64,000 nucleotides of DNA. Origin: Phormidium willei BDU 130791. GTDB lineage: Bacteria; Cyanobacteriota; Cyanobacteriia; Cyanobacteriales; Geitlerinemataceae. Below, piece by piece: positions 26,392-35,530 of the stretch; positions within the stretch are counted from its first letter, which is position 1; every line of letters starts with the position of its first letter. The DNA is taken from NCBI GenBank assembly GCA_001637315.1, contig LSZA01000001.1, positions 62,001-126,000 on the forward strand. The letters run 5' to 3'. Made by a program: the position numbers and the translations under genes. Under the pieces are notes generated by a model. That model saw only the letters and a program-made list of their open reading frames with translations, had not been told where the DNA came from and ran no database searches.

Positions 26392-27414
26392 ATGCCAGAT
26401 CTACAAGACGAATTGATTGAGGTTCTCCAGGAACCGCCCGATTTGGATTTTGATTTACCAAATCCTGATGATGAAGACTTGCCTGATTTTGAGTTTTTGC
26501 AACAGGTTGATCGCGCCTGGTTGGTGTGCGATCGCTTTAATTTGCAAACGGATATTTGGCGGGGACGGATTTTACGCGCGGTGCGCGATCGCGAGAAAAT
26601 TGGCGGTGAGGGACGTGGAAAAGGTTTTTTAAAATGGCTCAGTGAACGAGAAATTAGCAAAAGTCAAGCCTATTCTCTGATTGAACTAGCTAATAGTGCT
26701 GATACGTTACTCGACCAGGGAAAACTCGATCCCAATAGTATTAATAACTTCAGTAAGCGGGCATTTGTTGAGACGGCTAACTCGCCGTTAGAGGTGCAAC
26801 AACTCGTTGCTTCGGCGGCTCAGGATGGCGATCGCATTACTCGCCGTGAAGTTAAACAACTGTCTGATGAGTGGATGGCGATGACCTCGGAGTTATTGCC
26901 CGAGGAAGTCCGCGATCGCGCCGCTGATCATTCGTTACCCGCTCGTCATGTTGCACCTCTCGTTCGGGAGTTAGAAAAACTGCCCGAAAACCATCAGAAA
27001 GAGATTCAACGGGAAGCGGCGGAAAATCCTGATGTGGACACTTTAAAACAATTAACAACGGAGGCTCGCAATCTCTCAAAATATATTGATGCCGCTTCTC
27101 AGGTGCAAACTCTACAAGATCCTTCTCTGGATCTCGAGATGGCCTTAGAAGAAGCCTTACGGGTTGGATCTCTCAGTGTCGCCTCAGATTTGGTTAAACA
27201 GGCGGCTCAATTGGAGCAAACGGTTACAAAGCTCTATACGACCTGGAAGCGCCTCTCAAGCCAATCTGACCGCCTCTATGTGGATACTGGAGCGAGTACC
27301 CCTAACCTGCGATCGCTCATTCATGTAATTGAACGCATCAGTGGTCCCATTATTGAAGTTCCCCTCGACGAGACTGGAGAACACACGGTTCGCCTACAAA
27401 TCCTGAGCGACTAG
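26392..27414 (+). CDS. Conserved cyanobacterial protein of unknown function
   Basis: The 340-aa protein starts with an acidic segment (about 1-40), then a predicted helical region with FLKWLSEREISKSQAYSLIE near residue 83-102, which looks like a helix-turn-helix of the KorB/ParB-associated kind. A long helical middle and a C-terminal part ending EVPLDETGEHTVRLQILSD follow. No catalytic motif is seen. The ATG follows a heptamer repeat array without an obvious ribosome binding site, so translation initiation is unusual or the start is later. Function is not assigned. Confidence 0.55.
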   Translation: MPDLQDELIEVLQEPPDLDFDLPNPDDEDLPDFEFLQQVDRAWLVCDRFNLQTDIWRGRILRAVRDREKIGGEGRGKGFLKWLSEREISKSQAYSLIELANSADTLLDQGKLDPNSINNFSKRAFVETANSPLEVQQLVASAAQDGDRITRREVKQLSDEWMAMTSELLPEEVRDRAADHSLPARHVAPLVRELEKLPENHQKEIQREAAENPDVDTLKQLTTEARNLSKYIDAASQVQTLQDPSLDLEMALEEALRVGSLSVASDLVKQAAQLEQTVTKLYTTWKRLSSQSDRLYVDTGASTPNLRSLIHVIERISGPIIEVPLDETGEHTVRLQILSD

Positions 27415-27463
27415 CCAACCCCATGAAAACACTCTAGGCGACTACAAGGCCGAAGTCTTGTCT

Positions 27464-27496
27464 TTTGCCTCTTGTCTTTTGCCTCTTGCCTTCTTC
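27464..27496. repeat. Heptameric tandem repeat (TTTGCCTCTTG type) upstream of rfbB
   Basis: CTTGTCTTTTGCCT is repeated with slight variation up to a few bases before the rfbB ATG. It is the third gene start in this window preceded by such repeats. Confidence 0.6.
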
Positions 27497-27500
27497 CCCC

Positions 27501-28565
27501 ATGCCACATCTTCTAATTACCGGAGGAGCCGGATTCATCGGCTCAAACTTTGTCCGCTACTGGTGCGATCGCCATCCTGAGGATCATGTGGTGGTCCTCG
27601 ATGCGCTCACCTATGCCGGAAACCGAGCGAATATCGCCGATTTAGAGCAACAGGGTAAACTCACCTTTGTTCAGGGGAATATCTGCGATCGCCCCCTTAT
27701 CGATCGCCTGTTGCGCGAGCATGAGATTGATACTGTGGCTCATTTTGCGGCGGAATCCCATGTTGATCGCTCGATTCTTGGCCCAGAAGCTTTTATCCAA
27801 ACCAATGTTGTTGGAACTTTCACCCTTCTCGAAGCCTTCCGCAGCCATTACGCCAATCAACAACGGGGGCGATTTCTCCATGTCTCTACTGATGAGGTGT
27901 ACGGAAGTCTTGGCCCCGACGATCCTGCCTTTTCCGAAACGACCGCCTACGCTCCCAATAGTCCCTATTCCGCCTCAAAAGCGGGGAGTGACCATCTGGT
28001 GCGTTCCTATTTCCATACCTATGGCCTACCAACGCTGATCACGAACTGTTCTAATAATTATGGTCCGTATCATTTCCCGGAAAAGCTGATCCCGTTGATG
28101 TGCATTAATATCCTGTTGGGGAAAGCACTTCCTGTCTATGGAGATGGGCAAAATGTTCGTGATTGGCTGTATGTTGAAGACCACTGTAGCGCCTTGGATA
28201 CGGTGATCTCTAAGGGACAACCCGGACAAACCTACAACATTGGCGGTAATAATGAAGTTAAAAACTTGGATTTAGTCCATCTCCTCTGTCGGTTGATGGA
28301 TGAGATGGCGCCTCAGCTTCCGCAGCGTCCGAGTCAGGAGTTGATCACATTTGTCCGCGATCGCCCCGGCCATGATCGACGCTATGCCATTGATGCCACT
28401 AAAATCAAAACTGAACTGGGATGGCAGCCATCGGTCACGGTAGAGGAAGGGTTACGACGGACAGTGGATTGGTATCTCAGTCATGAATCCTGGTGGACCC
28501 CGCTACTCTCTCAGGACTATCGGGAGTACTATGATCAGGTCTATGGTGCTAATTCTAGCTCCTGA
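27501..28565 (+). CDS. rfbB: dTDP-glucose 4,6-dehydratase
   Basis: It converts dTDP-glucose to dTDP-4-keto-6-deoxyglucose, an early step to dTDP-rhamnose and other surface sugars. The 354-aa SDR protein has the NAD motif GGAGFIGSN at residue 8, the Thr-Asp-Glu active-site set in STDEVYGSL near residue 128, and [12 protein letters not shown] with the catalytic Tyr and Lys near 155. [15 protein letters not shown] and VEDHCSALD are typical of RfbB. Other rhamnose genes (rfbA, rfbC, rfbD) are not adjacent. Confidence 0.93.
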   Translation: MPHLLITGGAGFIGSNFVRYWCDRHPEDHVVVLDALTYAGNRANIADLEQQGKLTFVQGNICDRPLIDRLLREHEIDTVAHFAAESHVDRSILGPEAFIQTNVVGTFTLLEAFRSHYANQQRGRFLHVSTDEVYGSLGPDDPAFSETTAYAPNSPYSASKAGSDHLVRSYFHTYGLPTLITNCSNNYGPYHFPEKLIPLMCINILLGKALPVYGDGQNVRDWLYVEDHCSALDTVISKGQPGQTYNIGGNNEVKNLDLVHLLCRLMDEMAPQLPQRPSQELITFVRDRPGHDRRYAIDATKIKTELGWQPSVTVEEGLRRTVDWYLSHESWWTPLLSQDYREYYDQVYGANSSS

Positions 28566-28656
28566 CATCCCAGGGTTAGACACTAGAATGAAGAGAAGGA
28601 AGTTATTTTGAGACCCACAGATGCTATCCCTTCTCTTCAGTTGTGGTTAGTCCGAT

Positions 28657-31149
28657 ATGTCCAATGCTGCGATAATACCGGTTAAGAAACGGATACAGCG
28701 ACTGAGTAGCCGGATTCCGTTACGTTTGGTGCTGGTGATTCCATTTTTACTGGAAATCACGGTAATTGTTGGGCTGACGGGCTGGTTTTCTTTGAATAAG
28801 GGCCGCGAGGCTGTTCATAATTTGGTGAGTCGACTGGCTCAAGAAAAGAGCGATCGCATTGAAACGGAAATTGCTAAGTTTTTAGACGTTCCCTTGACGG
28901 TGAATCAGGTGACGGCTCGGGCGATCGCGCGGGAGACTATCGATGTCAGCAATGTTCGCAATTTACAGCCTTTGTTTTGGGACCAACTGCAAAGTTTTCC
29001 GTCGATTAATGCGATCAGCTTTGGGGAAGCTCGCCAAGGAAATCTGATCCGTATTGTATCACAGGAAAAGACACCACCGTTAGACCCATTCGAGTCAGAG
29101 ATATCCTATTTTATTGAATATGCGGATGTAGAAACAAACGGTGAGTTAATTAGTTTTTCTGTGGATGTTTTGGGGCGTATGACGACTCAATTGCGGATGC
29201 AAGAGGAGTTTGATGCCCGCGATCGCCCTTGGTACCGACGAACCATTGGTTTAGGTCATAGTAATTGGAGTCAACTCCATCGTTCTCTGAGTCAGGCGGC
29301 TTATAATGCACTTGTTATCACAGCCTCTCAGCCGATTTATGATGAGAATCATGTGCTTTTAGGAGTTACCGCTGTCACTCTGAGACTGAAGCATATTAGT
29401 ACTGTTCTCAATGAAATTGATATTGCTGGAGGAGGACAGGCTTATATTGTGGATTCGACTGGGCAATTGATCGGGATTTCTGATGGAAGTGATCCTCTCA
29501 GTGCTATTCAATCTGATCTCAATCATCCCCAGCTTATCGAGCGTCCGTATGCTCGTCATAGTCGTCATCCGGTTATTGCTCAATCGGCTCGATACTTAGA
29601 GAAAGAATTTGGACATTGGAGTCAGATTACAGAGCAGAAAAATTTATACTTCAAGATAGCGAATGAGGGATATTTTTTACAAGTTCGGCTAATTCGCGAT
29701 AACTATGGTGTGCGTTGGCGGAGTGTCGTGATTATTCCTGAAGCCAACTTTATGCAAGAGATTGAGGAGAATCAACATCTGACATTGCTGTTATGTGCGA
29801 TCGCTCTGATTGTCGCTGCCATCATCGGCTGGCTGACGGCTCGTTGGCTCACCCGTCCTCTGTTACAACTGAGTAAAATCAGCCGTGATATTGCTAATGG
29901 GAAACGCGATCGTACGATTCCCCAGGGCGGAATTCGAGAAATCAGTCAACTGTCTCAATCTTTTACGGAAATGACTCAACAACTTAATAATGCGTTTGAA
30001 TGTCTAGAAGATAAAGTTGCAGCTCGTACCGCTCAACTCCAAGAGGCTAAACTTGCCGCAGATGCGGCTAATGCTGCGAAAAGTAAATTTATTGCCAATA
30101 TGAGCCATGAATTACGAACCCCCTTAAATGGTATTCTTGGCTATGCTCAAATCTTGATGCACTCTCAACAGTTGACCACCCTTGAAACCAAGCAACTTAA
30201 CTCACTTTATAACTGTGGAAATCATCTGCTGAATTTAATTAACGATATTCTCGATTTTGCAAAAATTGAATCGGGAGAACTAACCCTTCAGCCAAGACTG
30301 GTTAATCTATCAAAGCTGATTAACACTGTTGTTGAAGTTTGTCAAGTCACGGCTAACGAAAAACGTTTGAATTTACAAATATTTGCAGATTCCCAGCTTC
30401 CTAGTCATGTTATTGTCGATGATAAACGATTAAAACAAGTCACTATCAATCTCTTGGGTAATGCGATTAAATTCACAAATTGTGGGGGTACGGTTGAGTT
30501 TCATATTTCCTGTCTTGAGTGTTTGAGTCCAGGGGAAACTCTTGCGAAAGCCGATCATGAATCCGTTTCTGAAAATCATGCTCCAGAGAAAGTGCGTCTT
30601 AGATTTCAAGTCATTGACAGTGGAATTGGAATTGCCGAGGAAGACTTAGAGCGTATTTTTTATCCGTTTGAACAAGTCAGTGATCCAGAAAATAATAATG
30701 ATGGAACCGGTTTAGGATTGGTCATTGTCCAAGAAATTCTCCAGCGGATGGGAAGTGAACTTGAAGTCAAATCAAAACTGGGATCTGGAAGTTTTTTTTG
30801 CTTTGAGTTAGAGATTGACGTGAATTCCTACGAACTGATCAGTGAGGATGCTCTGCCAGTTATCGTATCCACGAGTAACTCGTCAGTCTTGTCCCAATCC
30901 CCAAAAAGAGTAGAGGACTTTCCTGAAACAGATGAGTTGGCAGAATTACTCCATTTAGCGAAGCGAGGGAGTTTAAATCGTTTGGGTCAGCATCTGGATG
31001 CGATCGCAGAGAACCATGAAAACTTAGAAGGTTTTTGTCAACACTATCGCGACTTAATTGAACAGTTCCAAGTGCGAGAACTGGTGCAGGACCTCGAACG
31101 AGATCTTCAGATCAAATCGTTATCACAGGATAATTGTGACGAATTGTGA
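28657..31149 (+). CDS. Membrane sensor histidine kinase
   Basis: In 830 aa: a first membrane span near residues 24-46, a large extracytoplasmic Cache-type sensor domain (about 50-365, with RDRPWYRRTIGLGHSNWSQ), a second span near 372-395, HAMP (about 395-450), a coiled coil, then HisKA with the phospho-His in FIANMSHELRTPLNGILGY near 485. The ATPase domain has the N box NLLGNAIKFTN, G1 DSGIGIAEEDLERIF and G2 GTGLGL near 683. A C-terminal ~100-residue helical tail follows. No response regulator is adjacent, so the partner is unknown. The Cache domain suggests a small-molecule signal. Confidence 0.93.
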   Translation: MSNAAIIPVKKRIQRLSSRIPLRLVLVIPFLLEITVIVGLTGWFSLNKGREAVHNLVSRLAQEKSDRIETEIAKFLDVPLTVNQVTARAIARETIDVSNVRNLQPLFWDQLQSFPSINAISFGEARQGNLIRIVSQEKTPPLDPFESEISYFIEYADVETNGELISFSVDVLGRMTTQLRMQEEFDARDRPWYRRTIGLGHSNWSQLHRSLSQAAYNALVITASQPIYDENHVLLGVTAVTLRLKHISTVLNEIDIAGGGQAYIVDSTGQLIGISDGSDPLSAIQSDLNHPQLIERPYARHSRHPVIAQSARYLEKEFGHWSQITEQKNLYFKIANEGYFLQVRLIRDNYGVRWRSVVIIPEANFMQEIEENQHLTLLLCAIALIVAAIIGWLTARWLTRPLLQLSKISRDIANGKRDRTIPQGGIREISQLSQSFTEMTQQLNNAFECLEDKVAARTAQLQEAKLAADAANAAKSKFIANMSHELRTPLNGILGYAQILMHSQQLTTLETKQLNSLYNCGNHLLNLINDILDFAKIESGELTLQPRLVNLSKLINTVVEVCQVTANEKRLNLQIFADSQLPSHVIVDDKRLKQVTINLLGNAIKFTNCGGTVEFHISCLECLSPGETLAKADHESVSENHAPEKVRLRFQVIDSGIGIAEEDLERIFYPFEQVSDPENNNDGTGLGLVIVQEILQRMGSELEVKSKLGSGSFFCFELEIDVNSYELISEDALPVIVSTSNSSVLSQSPKRVEDFPETDELAELLHLAKRGSLNRLGQHLDAIAENHENLEGFCQHYRDLIEQFQVRELVQDLERDLQIKSLSQDNCDEL

Positions 31150-31167
31150 TGCGATCGCTGAGGTGAG

Positions 31168-31257
31168 ATGTCTCAAGAAACTCTCCCAGGACGATCACGT
31201 CATGGTTTGAGAGAATTGCTAGAAATCGCCAAATTAACCGGAGTAGATGTGAAATAG
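31168..31257 (+). CDS. Possible 29-aa small ORF
   Basis: An ATG just after GAGGTGAG opens a 29-codon frame whose middle reads RHGLRELLEIAKLTGVDVK, an amphipathic helix-like stretch. It lies 18 bp after the kinase stop. The ribosome binding site is very close to the start. It could also be a remnant of a longer gene. Support is weak. Confidence 0.2.
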   Translation: MSQETLPGRSRHGLRELLEIAKLTGVDVK

Positions 31258-31358
31258 ACCCGTCTGAGGGTGGAAATTAGGGGTACAGTACGCTAAAATG
31301 GCATGAAAAATGCCTACTAAACTCTTGTAATTTGTGTGTTAGGGTTCCGTAAAAAACT

Positions 31359-32342
31359 ATGAAATTTCATATTCAATCGGATAGCGACATTCCCGCATCC
31401 AACCAACTCTTTAATCAAATTCGCTTTGCGATCGCCTCGCGTCAGTTTCCCCCCGGACATCGGCTCCCGAGTACCCGCCAACTGGCCATGCAGACGGGCC
31501 TACACCGCAATACCATCAGTAAAGTCTACCGTCAACTCGAAGATATTGGCTTAGTCGAAGCCCAAGCCGGTTCAGGAATCTATGTCCGCGCCCAGGGCCA
31601 TGAAGGGGGAGGGACGCATCTGAGTTCCCCCATCTGGGCGCAATATCCCGAAGCCCACGAAGTCATCAAACGCAGTCTTGACGAACTCCTCAATAAAGGC
31701 TGTTCCCTCAACGAAGCGCGAGAGTTGTTCCTTGGGGAAATTGACTGGCGTTTACGCTGTAGCGCCCGAGTCTTGGTGACGGCGCCACTTCAGGACATTG
31801 GCGTAGGGGAGTTGATGTCTCAGGAACTCGAACAGGCTTTGAAAATTCCCGTTCAACTGGTCCCTATGGAGGAGTTATCCGAGATTCTCGATAAAGCTCA
31901 TTCAGGAACCGTCGTCACCAGTCGCTATTTTATCGGGGAAGCCGAGTCCGTCGCTGCGCCCAAAGCCGTGCGGGTGATTCCCATTGATATTTATGATTAC
32001 GCCAAGGAAACCGAACTCGTCAAAGAGTTAGCCAAGGATAGCTGTTTAGGACTCGTCAGTATCAGTTCCGGGCTATTGCGAGCCGCCGAGGTGATTGTTC
32101 ACAGTTTGCGCGGTGATGAGTTGTTGGTGATTACCACCGAGTTGGGGAATACCTATAAACTGAATGCCATGGTTCGTAGTGCGCGGACGATTATCTGCGA
32201 TCGCGCCAGCTTTGAGGCGGTCAAATCTGCCATCCAATCGGCCCGAGATGACCTGATTCGTCCCCCCCAAGTCACCTGTTTCGAGAACTACATCAGCAGC
32301 AAGTCCATCGAACTCCTGAAACGGGAGTTAGGCTTAGAGTAG
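31359..32342 (+). CDS. GntR-family transcriptional regulator
   Basis: The 327-aa protein has a GntR winged helix at the N-terminus: ASNQLFNQIRFAIASRQFPP, RLPSTRQLAMQTGLHRNTIS and EDIGLVEAQAGSGIYV. The remaining ~250 residues are not an aminotransferase domain (so not MocR). They contain a two-part region with VRVIPIDIYDYAKETELVKE and a C-terminal SARDDLIRPPQV segment, seen in a cyanobacterial GntR subgroup. The ligand is unknown. It is a single gene; REP-like hairpins follow it. Confidence 0.85.
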   Translation: MKFHIQSDSDIPASNQLFNQIRFAIASRQFPPGHRLPSTRQLAMQTGLHRNTISKVYRQLEDIGLVEAQAGSGIYVRAQGHEGGGTHLSSPIWAQYPEAHEVIKRSLDELLNKGCSLNEARELFLGEIDWRLRCSARVLVTAPLQDIGVGELMSQELEQALKIPVQLVPMEELSEILDKAHSGTVVTSRYFIGEAESVAAPKAVRVIPIDIYDYAKETELVKELAKDSCLGLVSISSGLLRAAEVIVHSLRGDELLVITTELGNTYKLNAMVRSARTIICDRASFEAVKSAIQSARDDLIRPPQVTCFENYISSKSIELLKRELGLE

Positions 32343-32362
32343 CCGTTGTCTCAACTCACCCA

Positions 32363-32393
32363 GACACCCGGTTTCTGCCAGAAACCGAGTGTC
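32363..32393. repeat. REP-like hairpin, copy A
   Basis: GACACCCGGTTTCTG and the near-complement CAGAAACCGAGTGTC meet with one base between. The same 31-bp unit recurs at 32695 and 33591. Confidence 0.8.
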
Positions 32394-32425
32394 TCAACCC
32401 CCAGCCATCCCCCCCCGCGTCACAC

Positions 32426-32680
32426 TCACGTCAGGAACCGTTGCACCTCCTCAACAGATACATTAAGCACTTGCGCGATGTCTTCTAGGGAGTAGTTGAG
32501 ATCGCGCATCGGTCGAATTAGGAGTCGTCGTTCTTCTTGACGGACTTCTTGGCGGCCCTCTTCGAAGCCTTTTTCCCAACCTTCTAAAAAGGCCTCTTGA
32601 TAAAAGCGGGTTTGTTTCAAATCACGGATTTCAAACATTTGGGCAATCTCCTCGCGACTGGCGTTGGGAACTTGGGAAAC
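32426..32680 (-). pseudogene. Duplicated 3' end of a DUF2887/Rpn-type gene
   Basis: The minus-strand frame VPNASREEIAQMFEIRDLKQ, then TRFYQEAFLEGWEKGFEEG, a Glu/Arg-rich stretch and EDIAQVLNVSVEEVQRFLT parallels the last ~80 residues of the intact gene at 32758. It is about 80-85% similar. No N-terminal part is present. It is most simply a tandem duplication of the gene's end together with its downstream hairpin. It could alternatively be a spare C-terminal cassette. An internal ATG would give a 70-aa peptide, probably not functional. Confidence 0.65.
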
Positions 32681-32694
32681 GCTCGCTCCACCCA

Positions 32695-32725
32695 GACACC
32701 CGGTTTCTGGCAGAAACCGAGTGTC
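32695..32725. repeat. REP-like hairpin, copy B
   Basis: Same 31-bp unit as copy A with one centre base changed (CTGGCAG for CTGCCAG), 30 bp downstream of the DUF2887 stop codon on the minus strand. Confidence 0.8.
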
Positions 32726-32757
32726 TCAACCCCCAGCAATCCCCCCCCGCCTCACAT

Positions 32758-33543
32758 TCACGTCAACAACCGTTGCACCTCCTCAACCGATACATCCAGC
32801 AGTTGCGCGATGTCTTCCGGGGAATAGTTGCGATCGCGCAGCCGTCGAATTAACTTTCGCTGTTCGGCTTCTTGACCCTCCAAAAAGGCCTCTTGATAAA
32901 AGCGGGTTTGTTTCAAATCCGTAATTCCTAACATTTGGGCAATCTCCTCGCGACTGGCGTTGGGAAGCTTGTAAACGACAATGGTTTCAATCAAGTCAAT
33001 CAGATCTCGTTGTAGCGGCGTGGCTGCGAAACGCTCCTGAGTCTGTTGAATGAGTACCTGTGCCGATTCTATCGCGGCCGATTCGGGTTCGACGACCAGT
33101 TTCATCAGGTTGACCCCAAAACAGTCCGAGTCGGGGAGTTCATTGAGATAAATCCGAGTGACGCGATCGCACTCTAGCCAGTCTTGGAACTGATGCAACT
33201 CAGGTCGTTCCGTCCGTCGTGTTGGATAGATGACCACCACCCGCCAGGGATGAGACGGCCGATACTGTCGCAGATAGAGGAACAGTTCCGCAAAGAGGCG
33301 GTAGTAGAGCGTATCATCGGCTTGGAATTGGACTTCTACCAGATACAGCGGTTGCTGGGGACGGTCACCGGTGGGTAGGAATAGACCATCGAGGCGAAAG
33401 GCCAGTTGTTTCACTTCCACGGAGGTGAACTGATACTCCTGGGCTTCATCACTCGGACGCTGGAGGAGGTCGAAGAGACTCCGAGGATATTGTTGGAAGA
33501 TGCGGTAGAAGATGCTGTCAGTTTTCACAGACTTAATGGGCAT
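32758..33543 (-). CDS. DUF2887/Rpn-type nuclease-like protein
   Basis: The 261-aa protein starts at MPIKSVKTDSIFYRIFQQYP, the usual start of the DUF2887 family. It has SVEVKQLAFRLDGLFLP, the PD-(D/E)XK-type strand LYLVEVQFQADDTLYYRLFA, YLRQYRPSHPWRVVVIYPT, and a C-terminal tail PEDIAQLLDVSVEEVQRLLT. Members are thought to be DNA-acting nucleases related to transposase-like Rpn proteins; biochemical role unproven. The open frame extends 58 codons further upstream, through REP copy C, to a GTG that touches the next gene. That extension is judged not to be native. Confidence 0.8.
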   Translation of the reverse strand: MPIKSVKTDSIFYRIFQQYPRSLFDLLQRPSDEAQEYQFTSVEVKQLAFRLDGLFLPTGDRPQQPLYLVEVQFQADDTLYYRLFAELFLYLRQYRPSHPWRVVVIYPTRRTERPELHQFQDWLECDRVTRIYLNELPDSDCFGVNLMKLVVEPESAAIESAQVLIQQTQERFAATPLQRDLIDLIETIVVYKLPNASREEIAQMLGITDLKQTRFYQEAFLEGQEAEQRKLIRRLRDRNYSPEDIAQLLDVSVEEVQRLLT

Positions 33544-33590
33544 TAACCGGTTGAAGTGATTGTATCTCCAAGTCCACCGCAACTCACCCA

Positions 33591-33621
33591 GACACCCGGT
33601 TTCTCGCAGAAACCGAGTGTC
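33591..33621. repeat. REP-like hairpin, copy C, in the 5' extension of the DUF2887 frame
   Basis: Same unit as copies A and B with TCTCGCAGA at the centre. It keeps the upstream reading frame open (encoding RETGCLGEL) but lies before the likely start codon. Confidence 0.75.
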
Positions 33622-33717
33622 CCAATCCGAGCAATCCCCTTCGACAACCCGTTGCATCTCAGCCAAGAGGTAGGAGTAGAGGCTATCATCGGCTGAGACG
33701 AACGGCCAATTATTCAC

Positions 33718-34803
33718 ATGAACGTTGATATTGCAATTGTCGGTGCTGGATTGGCAGGCTTGACCGCTGCGTTACCCTTGCAGGCAGCGGGGTACTCCCT
33801 ACTGTTGCTAGAGAAGTCTCGGGGATTGGGGGGACGCTTGGCCTCCTATCGTCTCAACGGTTCTCGCTGCGATCGCGGCCTGCGGTATTTGACCGACGAG
33901 GGACGCTTGCTGTCGGGGTTGGTGCGATCGCTCACGGCGCGTCAGGTCCTAACGCCTTGGATTACAGTCAGTCATCGCTATACGGCTGAGGGATTGCAGT
34001 CTAATCCCCCACAAACTCATTATGTGGCGGCTGAGGGGATGAGTCAGATTGCGAAGGAGTTAGGGCGAGATGTACCCGTTTGGTATAGTCGCCGGGTTGC
34101 GGCCATCACGCCCCAATCTCAAGGCTGGCGCGTGGGGTTAGAGGCGGTGCGGGCGGGGTCTGATGCACCGTTAGAGGTGACGGCCAGAGCGGTGATTCTG
34201 GCGATTCCCGCTCCGCAAGTGGTTACTATTTTAGACACAGTGCCAGGGATCAACGCTGATGTCATGAATCGGCTACAATCGGTTACCTATGATCCTTGTT
34301 TAACGCTTCTGGCTCAATATTCTCCAGAGGGGGTTCCCGCTGAGATTCCCTGGCGATCGGTTGAGTTTCCCGGTGATCCGGCTCTGTCTTGGCTAGGACT
34401 TGATAGTAGTAAACGGGAGTCTTCGTCCTCGGGACGCGATCGCCCCCTAGTCGTACTAAACAGTCGTGCTGAGTTGGCGCGATCGCATCTCGATGATAGA
34501 GAGTTAACCCCAGTGATTGAGCATTTACTCAGCCAAGGAGCCGCTCGTTTAGGGAGTTGGTTGCAAACTCCTGAACATCGGCATCTTCACCGTTGGCGCT
34601 ATGCAATCCCGGCTCAGGTGTGGCCGCAAGATACTGTTGTTCTTGATACTCGCTCTCCCCTCGTCTGTTGTGGAGACTGGTGTGGTTCTCGTCAGGTGGA
34701 AACGGCTGTGCGATCGGGCCTCGCGGCGGCTAGTAGCGTCAACGACCAATTAGATCATCGTAGTTTGGCGCCTATTGACTCACTCTGGGACGGAAATCGT
34801 TAA
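33718..34803 (+). CDS. NAD(P)/FAD-dependent oxidoreductase, renalase-like
   Basis: The 361 aa begin with the FAD dinucleotide motif IAIVGAGLAGLTAALPLQAA and continue with LLEKSRGLGGRLASYR, the typical GG-motif of the renalase/amine-oxidase-like flavoproteins. A second landmark is the C-terminal VCCGDWCGSRQVETAVRSG, which contacts the flavin. Bacterial relatives oxidise isomeric dihydro-NAD(P)H forms, but the substrate here is unknown. It starts directly beside the DUF2887 locus on the opposite strand. Confidence 0.85.
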   Translation: MNVDIAIVGAGLAGLTAALPLQAAGYSLLLLEKSRGLGGRLASYRLNGSRCDRGLRYLTDEGRLLSGLVRSLTARQVLTPWITVSHRYTAEGLQSNPPQTHYVAAEGMSQIAKELGRDVPVWYSRRVAAITPQSQGWRVGLEAVRAGSDAPLEVTARAVILAIPAPQVVTILDTVPGINADVMNRLQSVTYDPCLTLLAQYSPEGVPAEIPWRSVEFPGDPALSWLGLDSSKRESSSSGRDRPLVVLNSRAELARSHLDDRELTPVIEHLLSQGAARLGSWLQTPEHRHLHRWRYAIPAQVWPQDTVVLDTRSPLVCCGDWCGSRQVETAVRSGLAAASSVNDQLDHRSLAPIDSLWDGNR

Positions 34804-34991
34804 TCGGCCGAACCCTCAATAGGCAATCAGCCAAACTATTGTGATGCCTCTATCGTATCCCCAGAGTGTCCCCCATGAGTTTGCCGCTGAGTGGTACTAT
34901 TGCGCAAACTCCAGTGGAGAACCGGAGTATAATAGATTCGGTTGAGGACTTCATTCTCAGCCGGCTGTTCTTGAGGTTTAACACGTCGACT

Positions 34992-35429
34992 GTGGAACTT
35001 TCTTGCAAAAGCGAATACGCCCTACTGGCCTTAATTGAATTGGCTGTGCATCATAATAAAGGAGAACCCCTACAAATTCGGCAAATTGCCGCTCAACAGG
35101 GCATTCCCGATCGCTATCTCGAACAACTGCTGGCGACGTTACGACGAGGGGGACTGGTGCGATCGCAGCGGGGGGCGAAAGGAGGATATCACCTGGCCCG
35201 AGAGCCTTGGAACATCACGTTGCTCGATGCTCTCGAATGTATCGAGGGTATCACTGAACAAAGCACCACCGCCCAGGATACAGCTCCCACCGTCGAGAGT
35301 GGAATTATTAAAGATATTTGGTCTGAAGCCCAAGAGGCGGCCGAGGGCGTGTTAAAAAAATATACACTTCAAGACTTGCGAGAACAGCGTGATGCGCGAT
35401 CGCAACTCAATATCATGTACTACATTTAA
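34992..35429 (+). CDS. Rrf2-family transcriptional regulator
   Basis: The 145-aa protein starts at GTG with (M)ELSCKSEYALLALIELAVHH, the standard N-terminus of cyanobacterial Rrf2 proteins. In-frame ATG codons 126 nt upstream would add a non-homologous tail. The winged helix has QIRQIAAQQGIPDRYLEQLL and GAKGGYHLAREPWNITLLDA. The cysteine triplet that holds Fe-S clusters in IscR-type members is not seen. It precedes cysK by 101 bp on the same strand. As with CymR in Gram-positive bacteria, control of cysteine synthesis is a reasonable inference. Confidence 0.85.
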   Translation: MELSCKSEYALLALIELAVHHNKGEPLQIRQIAAQQGIPDRYLEQLLATLRRGGLVRSQRGAKGGYHLAREPWNITLLDALECIEGITEQSTTAQDTAPTVESGIIKDIWSEAQEAAEGVLKKYTLQDLREQRDARSQLNIMYYI

Positions 35430-35530
35430 ATTTCGACGGAGACACGGCTTATCCCGTCAACCGTCGGGGTTTTGTGACGTCAACCTGTCTTGACCCCTAA
35501 TCCACGTTAACTCCTAGAGGATTATTCCCC

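Noticed and set aside
33544-33717. Native N-terminal extension of the DUF2887 protein
   Set aside because: Family members start at the MPIKSVKTDS position and the extension is interrupted by a repeat shared with non-coding sites.
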